From: Rhodospirillales bacterium
Lineage (GTDB): Bacteria; Pseudomonadota; Alphaproteobacteria; Rhodospirillales; Defluviicoccaceae
NCBI GenBank assembly: GCA_026125865.1
Contig: JAHCKI010000005.1
Coordinates: 1-24,241, forward strand
Direction of reading: 5' to 3'
DNA length: 24,241 bases
Shown here one piece after another: positions 17,636-24,241 of the stretch (its first letter is position 1; every line of letters begins with the position of its first letter). The notes under the pieces were generated by a model, which saw only the letters and a list, made by a program, of their open reading frames with translations, made no database searches and was not told the DNA's origin. A program made the translations under genes and the position numbers.

Positions 17636-17921
17636 CAGATCGATCGAGCCGGAAGAGTACGAATTCGTCGTTCGAGCGCAAGGGCCCAAATTGGGGCAAT
17701 TCTAAGTGCAAACGTGCCAGGGTGTTCGGTAAATACAGTATGAAGAGATGTTGATCCCAGTGACACCCTCAAGCGCAGGATTTCTTCAGATCGCTCAACA
17801 AACGACCTTGAACGGCAGCAACGCGGATCGGGTTTGAAGAAACAGCCGGAAATCGTCACTGTGCTCCAATTGTGGATTATGCATTGGAATAGTCGAACAG
17901 ACCCCAAAGGACACGCGAACG

Positions 17922-20626
17922 GTGAGCATCCGCAATCTCGACTATCTGTTCAAGCCCACGTCGATCGCTTGATCGGTGCCAGCAAGGAACCCTCATCGGT
18001 TGGCGCCGTTCTCGCCCTAACCTTTTCAACTTCGGTTTCGATGGGCCGATCATGCCGGTCAGCGAAACACAAGGCCATCGAAGGAGATTGCTGACGTACG
18101 CGAATGCCGAAAATTTACCGAATGCCCCGACTTGGTTGTCATCGCCACGCCGCCGCCGACAGTACCGGGTTTGATTGCCTCGTTCGCGGAGCGCGGAGCG
18201 CGAGGCGCCATTGTCATCACGGCGGGATTTGGGGAAGAGAGCGACAGGAGCAAGAACGAATTGCGTCAGGCCATGTGCTGGCGCGGCCCGCCTACACCAT
18301 GCGCATCGTTGGACCGAACTGTCTCGGCGTCATGATTCCCGGATTCGGCGTCAATGCCAGCTTCGCCCACATAAAGCCGATTGGCGGCCACTTGGCTTTC
18401 GTCGCCCAGTCCGGCGCCATGGTGACGTCGGTTCTGGACTGGGCCACCGCCCGTGGGATCGGCTTCTCGCATTTCGTATCGCTTGGCGACATGAGCGACG
18501 TCGATTTCGGCGATATGCTGGACTATCTGGCCTACGATCACGGCACCCACGGGATTCTGCTCTATATCGAATCGGTCACCCACGCTCGCAAATTCATGTC
18601 CGCGGCGCGCGCGGCTTCGCGCGTCAAACCGGTCATCGTCATCAAGGCCGGCCGAAGCGCCGCCGGCGCTCGCGCCGCGTCTTCGCACACCGGCGCCATG
18701 GCCGGCCTTGACGCGGTCTACGACGCCGCTTTCCGCCGCGCCGGAATGTTGCGGGTGGATGATATCGGCGGTCTGTTCGGGTCCGTCGAAACACTCGGCA
18801 TGGGGCGCAAGGCAAAATCGGATCGCCTCGCGATCGTCAGCAACGGCGGCGGTGTCGCGGTGATGGCCACCGACGCGCTCGCCGATTACGGTGGGTCTCT
18901 GGCCGAACTTTCAGCGGAAACGATCGCTGCCCTTGACAGTGTGTTGCCGCCCACTTGGTCGGGCGCCAATCCCATCGACATTATCGGTGACGCGCCACCG
19001 GAGCGCTACGCAAGGGCGCTTGAGATCGTACTCAAGGATCGCGGCGCCGATGCCGTTCTTGTGCTCAATTGTCCGGTTGCCATCGCTTCCGGCACCGATG
19101 CCGCACGGGCCGTGATCGAAACCCTGGGCAAAAGCCGGGCGTGCGTCCTGACCAGTTGGCTTGGCGAGAACGCGCCGCGGGAGGCCAGGCGCCTGTTCGG
19201 TGAACACCGCATCCCGACCTTCTACACCCCCGAGCGCGCGGTCCGTGCGTTCATGGACATGGTCAACTACCACCGCAATCAGGAAGCGCTCATCGAGACG
19301 CCGGAATCCGTGCCGGAGTCATTCGAGCCCGACACCGAGGCGGTTCGCCGAGTGATAGACGCAAACTTCGCCGGCGGCCGTGAGTGGCTGACGGAGCCCG
19401 AGGCCAAAGCCGTGTTGTCGGCCTATGGAATTCCGGTGGTCACGACGGAGATCGTTCCCGACCCACGAACGGCGGCAATGGCCGCCGCCAAGTTCGCCGT
19501 CCCGGTGGTGCTGAAAATACTGTCCCATGACATTACCCATAAGTCCGACGTCGGTGGGGTGGCGCTCGACCTGCGGTCTCCCGGCGCGGTTCGCGATGCC
19601 GCCGAAGTCATGCTCCAGAAGGTTCGCGAAGTGGCGCCGAATGCCGTCGTGGATGGCTTTACGGTTCAGCCGATGGTGGAGCGGCCGGGTGCGTATGAAC
19701 TCATACTGGGCATGATCGAGGACCGCCAATTCGGTCCCGTCATCCTGTTCGGGCACGGCGGAACAGCGGTGGAGATTCGAGGCGATACGGCCCTCGCGCT
19801 ACCGCCCCTCAACATGCGCCTTGCCCATGACCTGATGGGTGGTACTCGTATTCATAAGATGCTCAAGGGGTTTCGTGACCGTCCTTCGGCCGCTCTCGAC
19901 GACATTGCGCTGACATTGATCAAGGTCTCGCAATTGGTCATCGATTTTGGCGAGATCGCGGAACTGGATATCAACCCGTTGCTTTCCGACGAGTTCGGCG
20001 TGTTGGCCCTCGATGCGCGCGTTCGCGTGCGCCGAAGCGATGCGCCGGCTGCCAGTCGACTGGCCATTCGCCCATACCCGAAAAACCTGGAGGAGATCCT
20101 GTCGCTACCCGATGGCAGTACGATCCTTCTGCGACCGGTTCGGCCGGAGGACGAACCGGCGTTCCAAGACCTTTTCTCGCGGATGTCGCCGGAGGACATC
20201 CGGATGCGCTTCTTTGCGCCCAAGAGCGCGCTGTCCCATGTGTCGGCGGCGCGCATGACCCAGATCGATTATGATCGCGAAATGGCGTTGGTGCTGGCGG
20301 ATCCGGGAGCGGCGGGCAATGCGACCGTCTATGGCTGTGTTCACATCAGCGCCGATCCCGATGGAGAGAAGGCTGAATACGCCATCATGATCCGCAGCGA
20401 CATGGTAGGTCAGGGGCTTGGCCCACTGTTAATGCAAAAGATCATCGATTACAGCCGATCGCGCGGTATTGGCGAGATCTTCGGGGATGTGTTGCGCGAG
20501 AACAAGCAGATGCTGAAGGTGTGCGAGTCCTTCAAGTTCTCGCAGCACTTCAACGTCGACGACCCGAGCGTTGTTCACGTGCGCCTCAAGCTAACCAGTG
20601 ACGAAGATATTCTGCCGGAAAAATAA
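17922..20626 (+). CDS. ADP-forming acyl-CoA synthetase / GNAT acetyltransferase fusion (Pat/PatZ-like), 5' end frameshifted as read
   Basis: Roughly 900 aa after repair. Order: CoA-binding Rossmann domain, CoA-ligase domains, ATP-grasp domain (HKSDVGGVALDL near residue 539) and C-terminal GNAT domain from about 733 (TILLRPVRPEDEPAFQDLF, with GQGLG for CoA). Such fusions act as lysine acetyltransferases (PatZ/YfiQ) or as ADP-forming acetyl-CoA synthetases. The SSHTGAMAG histidine (about residue 256), phosphorylated in true synthetases and reported lost in enterobacterial Pat, is present, so ligase activity is plausible. GTG 17922 opens SIRNLDYLFKPTSIA, then TGA at 17970. Repairing about six small indels (17969/70, 18017/18, 18063/64, near 18089, 18120/21, 18275/76) yields the expected VIGASKEPSSVGAVLA, NLFNFGFDGPIMPV, HKAIEG and LVVIATPPPTVPGLIA. 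From about 18276 the frame is clean. An uninterrupted frame beginning at 18104 has a spurious first 59 residues. Confidence 0.88.
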
Positions 20627-20669
20627 GCCAAGCTTGGTGGCGGCGCTCAAACCATGCGATTGCCAAGCC

Positions 20670-20870
20670 TCATTCACCCGGTTTCAGATCGACCGCTTTC
20701 AGCCCTTTGGCTTCCTCGCGAAGGGTGAAAATGACTCGCTGTCCTTCGGTCAAACGATCCATCCCCGAAACGCTGTACCCGGAGATATGAACGAACGCGT
20801 CGCCGCCCCCCATCGGGTGTAATGAATCCGAATCCCTTCGTCGCGTTGAACCACTTAACAGTACCAGCAT
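20670..20870 (-). CDS. Cold-shock domain protein (CspA family), frameshifted twice as read
   Basis: Small single-stranded nucleic-acid-binding protein of about 67 aa that acts as an RNA chaperone. The RNP1 region GTVKWFNATKGFGFITPDGG reads in one frame. The second half (GDAFVHIS, then SGMDRLTEGQRVIFTLREEAKGLKAVDLKPGE) reads in another, joined at a run of six C (20806-20811; minus-strand G) where five would keep frame. RNP2 is the FVHIS strand. A start at ATG 20870 needs one further base (ATG-GCT-GGT-ACT instead of ATGCTGGTACT) to give MAGTVKWFN; ATG 20875 is the alternative. Restored length is normal for CspA. A good promoter about 150 bp upstream predicts the long leader typical of cold-shock genes. 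It is convergent with the synthetase/GNAT gene (43-bp gap). Same indel signature as the region at 16.8-18.3 kb. Confidence 0.8.
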   Translation of the reverse strand: MLVLLSGSTRRRDSDSLHPMGGGDAFVHISGYSVSGMDRLTEGQRVIFTLREEAKGLKAVDLKPGE

Positions 20871-21018
20871 GCCATTTCTGACCCCACGAAACGTCACGAT
20901 TTTTTTACTCCCCGGGTGATGTTGAATCACCGTTCCGATTGATCCGACCCCGCGATGTCCTGTGCTTTTCCTCAAAGGTGCTTTTTCGAGGTTCATTCCG
21001 CCGGTTCAACCGCGGCAC

Positions 21019-21048
21019 TTATAAGGTTGTAATCGGTGTGTGAGTCAA
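21019..21048 (-). promoter_or_regulatory. Candidate sigma-70 promoter of the cold-shock gene
   Basis: On the minus strand TTGACT (21048-21043) and TTATAA (21024-21019) are 18 bp apart, and TATAAG overlaps the -10. Transcription would start near 21011, leaving a leader of about 140 nt before the csp start. Long structured leaders are characteristic of cold-shock mRNAs in characterised bacteria; the function here is inferred. Confidence 0.5.
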
Positions 21049-21462
21049 GCCAAAACTCGGCGTTCTCCTGGCAGTTTTCCTAGGATTTCCGCGGTTCTTC
21101 GCAGAATGGAAGATGGTACACACATGATCGACCCGTATGGGGCTAGGCACCCTATGAAAATATGTGCGGTAGGGCCGGCATCGCGGTAACCCCAAAGTGT
21201 TATTCTTTCCAGGCAATTACTTAAATGCTTAGTGGAGTCGTTCATTCAATGGCATATGCCGGCATCGCCGCTAGCGCAAATGCTCTCGATTCGGCGCGCC
21301 CATGCGATCTCCGGGAGCGGATTGCGGTCGTTTGCCGGTTGATACCTGAAAGAAAAATCGTTTCGATTACTGTTCGCGCGCGCAAAAAATCGTTTGAACG
21401 CGCCATGCCCCGGATTCAGCGGATGTGACTGTTGTTTCCCCGGTTCCGATCGTGGGTTTCGT
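21049..21462. other. Intergenic stretch between csp and mmdA promoters, no gene recognised
   Basis: About 410 bases separate the divergent csp and decarboxylase promoters. Short open frames exist on both strands (for example 21225-21428 plus, 67 aa), but none has a recognisable motif, a ribosome binding site or a conserved start, so I call no gene. The only structure I note is an 11-bp direct repeat at 21353-21395, listed separately. Composition is slightly less GC-rich than the flanking genes. Confidence 0.5.
21353..21395. repeat. Direct repeat AAAAATCGTTT, two copies 32 bp apart
   Basis: AAAAATCGTTT occurs at 21353-21363 and again at 21385-21395, a start-to-start distance of 32 bp or about three helical turns. 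The first copy is embedded in a small dyad, AATCG-TTT-CGATT. It lies about 70-110 bp upstream of the -35 box of the mmdA promoter, a place where an activator or repressor pair might bind. Regulatory role is inference. Confidence 0.3.
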
Positions 21463-21491
21463 TTGACAGCTAACCGCTTCCGCCTTATTTT
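21463..21491 (+). promoter_or_regulatory. Sigma-70-type promoter for the Na+-translocating decarboxylase operon
   Basis: A consensus TTGACA (21463-21468) is followed after 17 bp by TATTTT (21486-21491). Transcription would begin near 21498, leaving a leader of about 190 nt before the mmdA ATG. The leader contains a short GC-rich self-complementary patch (CGCCCC at 21515-21520 against GGGGCG at 21523-21528). Confidence 0.6.
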
Positions 21492-21690
21492 CCGTAGCCT
21501 TGTGGGGTCGAGACCGCCCCGGGGGGCGATGCCTTCAGGACTTTGTTGGCCACACGTCGTCGTGATTGTGCAATGCGGCAATTGTGTGGCACCAAGGATC
21601 GTTTCCGGTACCGGTCGGTCTGGCCGAATGGATGGGACATGTGGACCGAGGCGTCGGCGTCGGCTCCACCCAGGAGGATCGTGAACAACC

Positions 21691-23244
21691 ATGCCTCTCG
21701 ACGCAAAAATCCTCGAAAACTTCAAGGAACGTCGCAAGAAGGTTCTTGAAGGCGGCGGTGCGGAAAAGGCCAAAAAACGTCACGACAAGGGTTTGATGAC
21801 CGCTCGTGAACGACTCATGTACCTTTTCCAACAAGATACATTCCAGGAGATCGGTGCTTACATTAAGCACAAGTGCACGTCCTTCGGGATGGAAAAGGAA
21901 GACTACCCGGGCGACGGTATCGTCTCTGGCACCGGTTATGTCGATGGTCGTCAGGTTACCGCCTTCAGCCAGGACTTTACGGTCCTCGGCGGATCTCTCG
22001 GTAACATGCACGCCAGAAGGATGGTCCAGGGAATGGACTACGCTCTCAAGAATGGCACGCCATTGGTCGGCATCGCCGACTCGGGCGGCGCGCGCATTCA
22101 GGAGGGGGTCGATGCGCTTTCCGGCTATGGCGAGGTGTTCTATCGCAACGTCATTCTCTCGGGCGTCGTGCCGCAGATCTCGATCATCGCCGGGCCGTGC
22201 GCCGGTGGCGCCGCGTATTCACCGGCTTTGACCGACTACATCATTATGACCAAGTCGAACGCTCAGCTGTTCATCACGGGTCCGCAAGTGATCAAGGCGG
22301 TGACCGGGCGCGAGGTCAGCATGGAGGAAGTCGGCGGCGCGATTATGCATGCGACGGTCAGTGGCAACGTGCATTTCGTGGCCGAGGACGACCGTCACGC
22401 CCTCGACATCACCAAGCAGTTGCTGAGCTACCTCCCCTCCAACAATTCGGACGATCCGCCGCACCGCCCGACACCTGCCGTTTCCATGGGCGAGGATACC
22501 GGCATGGACAAGCTGGTGGAATCGGACCCATCGGCGCCGATGAACATGCGGGCGATCCTTTTGAGGCTGGTCGACAACAACGAATTTCTTGAGGTTCATG
22601 CCGGCTTCGCCAAAAACATGATCGTTGGTTTCGGTCGGGTTGAAGGCGTCGTTGTCGGTTTCCTGGCCAACAACTCCATGGAAAAGGCAGGTTGCCTCGA
22701 CATTGATTCGTCGGACAAGGGCGCTCGTTTCATTCGTTTCTGCAACGCGTTCAACATTCCGATCACGACGCTTGTCGACGTGCCCGGGTTCCTCCCCGGT
22801 ATCGAGCAGGAACGAGGTGGCATTATCCGTCACGGCGCGAAAATGCTGTTCGCCTATTCGGGCGCCACGGTGCCGAAAATCACCATGCTGCTGCGTAAGT
22901 CATACGGCGGTGCCTACCTCGCCATGTGCAGCCAGGATCTCGGCGCCGACGTGGTCTATGCGTGGCCCACCGCCGAAGTGGCGGTCATGGGAGCGGATGG
23001 CGCGGTCAACATCCTCTATCGCAACGAGTTGAAGAATGCGGAGGATGCCGCCAAACGGCGGGCCGAGCTGGTCGCCGAGTATCGGGCGGAGTTCGCCTCA
23101 CCGTATCTCGCGGCGGCGCGCGGCTATGTGACCGATATCATCGACCCATCGCGTACGCGCTCGATATTGTCGATGACACTTCGCAAACTCCTCAACAAGC
23201 GGGAATTGCGGCCGCCGAAGAAGCACGGAAACATTCCGCTGTAA
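21691..23244 (+). CDS. mmdA: Acyl-CoA carboxyltransferase / methylmalonyl-CoA decarboxylase alpha-type subunit
   Basis: Carboxyltransferase of the PccB/MmdA family, 517 aa, the usual length. In a Na+-pumping decarboxylase it takes CO2 from an acyl-CoA such as (S)-methylmalonyl-CoA and passes it to the biotin carrier. Visible landmarks are the N-terminal KGLMTARERLMYLF, the first crotonase-like half with IADSGGARIQEGVDAL and GPCAGGAAYSPALTD (from about residue 167), and the second half with FLPGIEQERGGIIRHGAKML and KSYGGAYLAM (about 401-410). The C-terminus KKHGNIPL is typical of the family. ATG 21691 has a strong AGGAGG at 21672-21677, but 13 nt away, which is long. Alone it could equally be a propionyl-CoA carboxylase beta subunit. 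The three genes after it (OadG-like, biotin carrier, OadB-like) favour the membrane decarboxylase. Glutaconyl-CoA is a less likely substrate. Confidence 0.88.
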   Translation: MPLDAKILENFKERRKKVLEGGGAEKAKKRHDKGLMTARERLMYLFQQDTFQEIGAYIKHKCTSFGMEKEDYPGDGIVSGTGYVDGRQVTAFSQDFTVLGGSLGNMHARRMVQGMDYALKNGTPLVGIADSGGARIQEGVDALSGYGEVFYRNVILSGVVPQISIIAGPCAGGAAYSPALTDYIIMTKSNAQLFITGPQVIKAVTGREVSMEEVGGAIMHATVSGNVHFVAEDDRHALDITKQLLSYLPSNNSDDPPHRPTPAVSMGEDTGMDKLVESDPSAPMNMRAILLRLVDNNEFLEVHAGFAKNMIVGFGRVEGVVVGFLANNSMEKAGCLDIDSSDKGARFIRFCNAFNIPITTLVDVPGFLPGIEQERGGIIRHGAKMLFAYSGATVPKITMLLRKSYGGAYLAMCSQDLGADVVYAWPTAEVAVMGADGAVNILYRNELKNAEDAAKRRAELVAEYRAEFASPYLAAARGYVTDIIDPSRTRSILSMTLRKLLNKRELRPPKKHGNIPL

Positions 23245-23311
23245 AGGTTTGCGATAGGAAAACGCAATCCGACCAAGAGTTAGTGGCGGTTACGAAACGA
23301 AGGGAAAAACT

Positions 23312-23698
23312 ATGGAAGGGACTGCAGCGGTTACTGTCGGAGACAGCATCGTCACGTCGTTCTTCAGCTACGCATTGACGATTGTCGTTTCTCTCGCGGC
23401 GGCCGTTCTCATTTGGGCAGTTGTCCAGGTCTTGGAGGCGATGCAAGCCAAGATTAAGGCCAAGGCTGCGGCGGCGGCGCCAGCGGCGGCGGTATCCGTG
23501 GCCGTGGCGGCGCAACCTGAGCCGGTGGACGAAACGGCGAAGCACGTCGCTGCCATTGCCGCGGCAGTTTACACGGCGATCGGGGCGCATCGCCTTATCT
23601 ACATCGGTGAGGTGGATCAAGGCGTGGGCTGGAAGACGACTGGCCGAGCCATCCATCAGACTGCTCGTATGATCAAGCGTTCGCCTCAGAAGGGCTGA
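23312..23698 (+). CDS. OadG/MmdD-type small membrane subunit of Na+-translocating decarboxylase
   Basis: 128 aa. A single transmembrane helix at about 12-39 (SIVTSFFSYALTIVVSLAAAVLIW region) is followed by a charged stretch, an Ala/Val/Pro linker at about 46-70, and a small C-terminal domain at about 74-128 beginning AKHVAAIAAAVYTAIGAHRL and containing a conserved-looking GVGWKTTGRAIHQT. OadG and MmdD subunits anchor and stabilise the complex at the membrane and link carboxyltransferase to the beta subunit. The identification rests on size, topology and position between the carboxyltransferase and biotin-carrier genes, more than on sequence. AAGGGA lies about 7 nt before the ATG. Gap from mmdA is 67 bp and to the next gene 20 bp. 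Confidence 0.72.
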   Translation: MEGTAAVTVGDSIVTSFFSYALTIVVSLAAAVLIWAVVQVLEAMQAKIKAKAAAAAPAAAVSVAVAAQPEPVDETAKHVAAIAAAVYTAIGAHRLIYIGEVDQGVGWKTTGRAIHQTARMIKRSPQKG

Positions 23699-23718
23699 AT
23701 TTTTCAAGGGACAGACCA

Positions 23719-24117
23719 ATGGCAAAACATTTGAAGATCACCGTTGAAGGTAAGGTTTATGACGTCATCGTGGAAGATGTGACGGAGGACGCCGGGAGCT
23801 CCATGTATCCGGCACCGGGAATGGTTTCACCCGCGTCGCGGCCGGCCGCGCCGGTGGCTCCCGTGGCGGCGCCGGCCGCAGCACCCGCACCTGCCGCCGC
23901 TGGCGCTAGCGACAAGACCGCCCCGATGGGGGGTGTCGTTATCGAAATCACGGTCAAGGAAGGGGACAGCGTCAAGGCCGGTGACCAAGTAGCCGTTATC
24001 GAAGCCATGAAGATGAAACAGGTTATCGTTTCCGACCACGACGGCACCGTGTCCAAGATTCATGTCAAGGCTGGTGACGCAGTTGACGCCGGTCAGCCCC
24101 TGATGACCATCTCCTAG
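23719..24117 (+). CDS. Biotin carboxyl carrier subunit (MmdC/OadA C-terminal type)
   Basis: 132-aa biotin carrier of the decarboxylase. The N-terminus KHLKITVEGKVYDVIVEDV is the strand pair common to MmdC/GcdC-type carriers. A Pro/Ala-rich flexible linker spans about 38-64. The lipoyl/biotinyl domain follows with the attachment motif EAMKM at 95-99, so biotin would be joined to K98 by BirA. It accepts carboxyl from the carboxyltransferase and presents it to the membrane beta subunit, which decarboxylates carboxybiotin while moving Na+. AAGGGA about 7 nt before the ATG serves as ribosome site. Its separate existence, not fused to the carboxyltransferase, is the methylmalonyl-CoA/glutaconyl-CoA layout rather than the oxaloacetate one. 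Confidence 0.92.
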   Translation: MAKHLKITVEGKVYDVIVEDVTEDAGSSMYPAPGMVSPASRPAAPVAPVAAPAAAPAPAAAGASDKTAPMGGVVIEITVKEGDSVKAGDQVAVIEAMKMKQVIVSDHDGTVSKIHVKAGDAVDAGQPLMTIS

Positions 24118-24132
24118 GCGCGGAGTAGCGCC

Positions 24133-24241
24133 ATGGGCGACATTCAGTTACTTCAAATATTCCAAGGGGTCGCGACACTTGTCGATTCCGAACCGACGTT
24201 AATCATCGGCAGGATTAGCTTGATCCTGATCGGTTTTCTCC
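24133..24241 (+). CDS. Na+-translocating decarboxylase beta subunit, N-terminal 36 codons (3' end outside window)
   Basis: The open frame from ATG 24133 runs off the window. It reads MGDIQLLQIFQGVATLVDSE, then a hydrophobic segment beginning PTLIIGRISLILIGFL, which matches the start of OadB/MmdB-type subunits, the polytopic Na+ channel that decarboxylates carboxybiotin. A GGAG lies about 7-8 nt upstream and the gap from the biotin-carrier gene is 15 bp. Position in the alpha-delta-gamma-beta order is the strongest support, since only 36 residues are visible. Confidence 0.72.
   Translation, partial: MGDIQLLQIFQGVATLVDSEPTLIIGRISLILIGFL

Noticed and set aside
17834..18094. 86-residue frame upstream of the synthetase/GNAT gene
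   Set aside because: Its centre (SKEPSSVGAVLA) is one in-frame piece of the frameshifted synthetase; the flanks are out-of-frame filler.
17456..18276. Programmed ribosomal frameshifting as the cause of the frame changes
   Set aside because: Too many sites, in unrelated genes on both strands, without slippery heptamers or consistent downstream structures.
20629..20638. CCAAGCTTGG palindrome after the synthetase/GNAT gene as a terminator
   Set aside because: Only a 10-bp palindrome with no loop and no T-run.
20871..20996. N-terminal extension of the cold-shock protein starting at 20996
   Set aside because: The extension reads in the frame of the C-terminal half only and skips the conserved KWFNATKGFGF block; more likely untranslated leader.
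21019..21430. Several 60-70 residue frames on both strands between csp and mmdA
   Set aside because: No ribosome binding sites, motifs or conserved-looking starts.

Overview
The window reads as a stretch of an alphaproteobacterial chromosome, most like the Rhodospirillales. The evidence is recalled family resemblance and gene content, not a search: glnD followed by murJ and trpS, an Nfu scaffold starting MFIQTEATPNP, tsaB overlapping rimI, glnE, an AsmA-type giant protein, and a CoA-ligase/GNAT fusion. The DNA is GC-rich, genes are closely packed on both strands, and no rRNA, tRNA, insertion sequence, phage or CRISPR array is visible.

Layout. 1-655 is the tail of an oligopeptide/dipeptide ABC transporter ATPase. 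788-8787 is a plus-strand run: glnD, murJ, trpS, nfu-type scaffold, rutE/hadB-type nitroreductase, tsaB, rimI. Convergent to it is a 1104-residue AsmA-like protein (8808-12122, minus). glnE (12230-15244) diverges from that gene and is followed by a bacterioferritin-like protein and an isolated fliL-like gene ending at a plausible Rho-independent terminator. 16678-17635 (minus) holds a small alanine-zipper/Lpp-like protein and an L,D-transpeptidase. 17922-20626 (plus) is a large fusion of an ADP-forming acyl-CoA synthetase with a GNAT acetyltransferase. A cold-shock gene lies on the minus strand (20670-20870). The window ends in the start of an operon for a biotin-dependent, Na+-translocating acyl-CoA decarboxylase (carboxyltransferase, OadG-type subunit, biotin carrier, first 36 codons of the beta subunit).

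How the genes fit together. GlnD and GlnE are the two signalling enzymes that control glutamine synthetase through PII and adenylylation, and both lie here about 9 kb apart. MurJ, the L,D-transpeptidase, the Lpp-like protein and the AsmA-like protein all concern the envelope. TrpS, TsaB and RimI serve translation. The synthetase/GNAT fusion keeps the histidine expected of an active ADP-forming synthetase and sits next to a membrane decarboxylase that would store decarboxylation energy as a Na+ gradient. Together they could form an energy-conserving acyl-CoA (propionate/acetate type) module; this is inference.

The most unusual feature is a dense cluster of small indels. Between about 16.83 and 18.28 kb, and again at 20.81-20.87 kb, four separate genes switch reading frame, mostly by one base and often beside short G/C or A runs, while the protein meaning on either side stays intact. 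The long genes elsewhere in the window show no such damage. This looks more like poor local sequence quality than real gene decay, and the 5' ends of these four genes should not be taken at face value.
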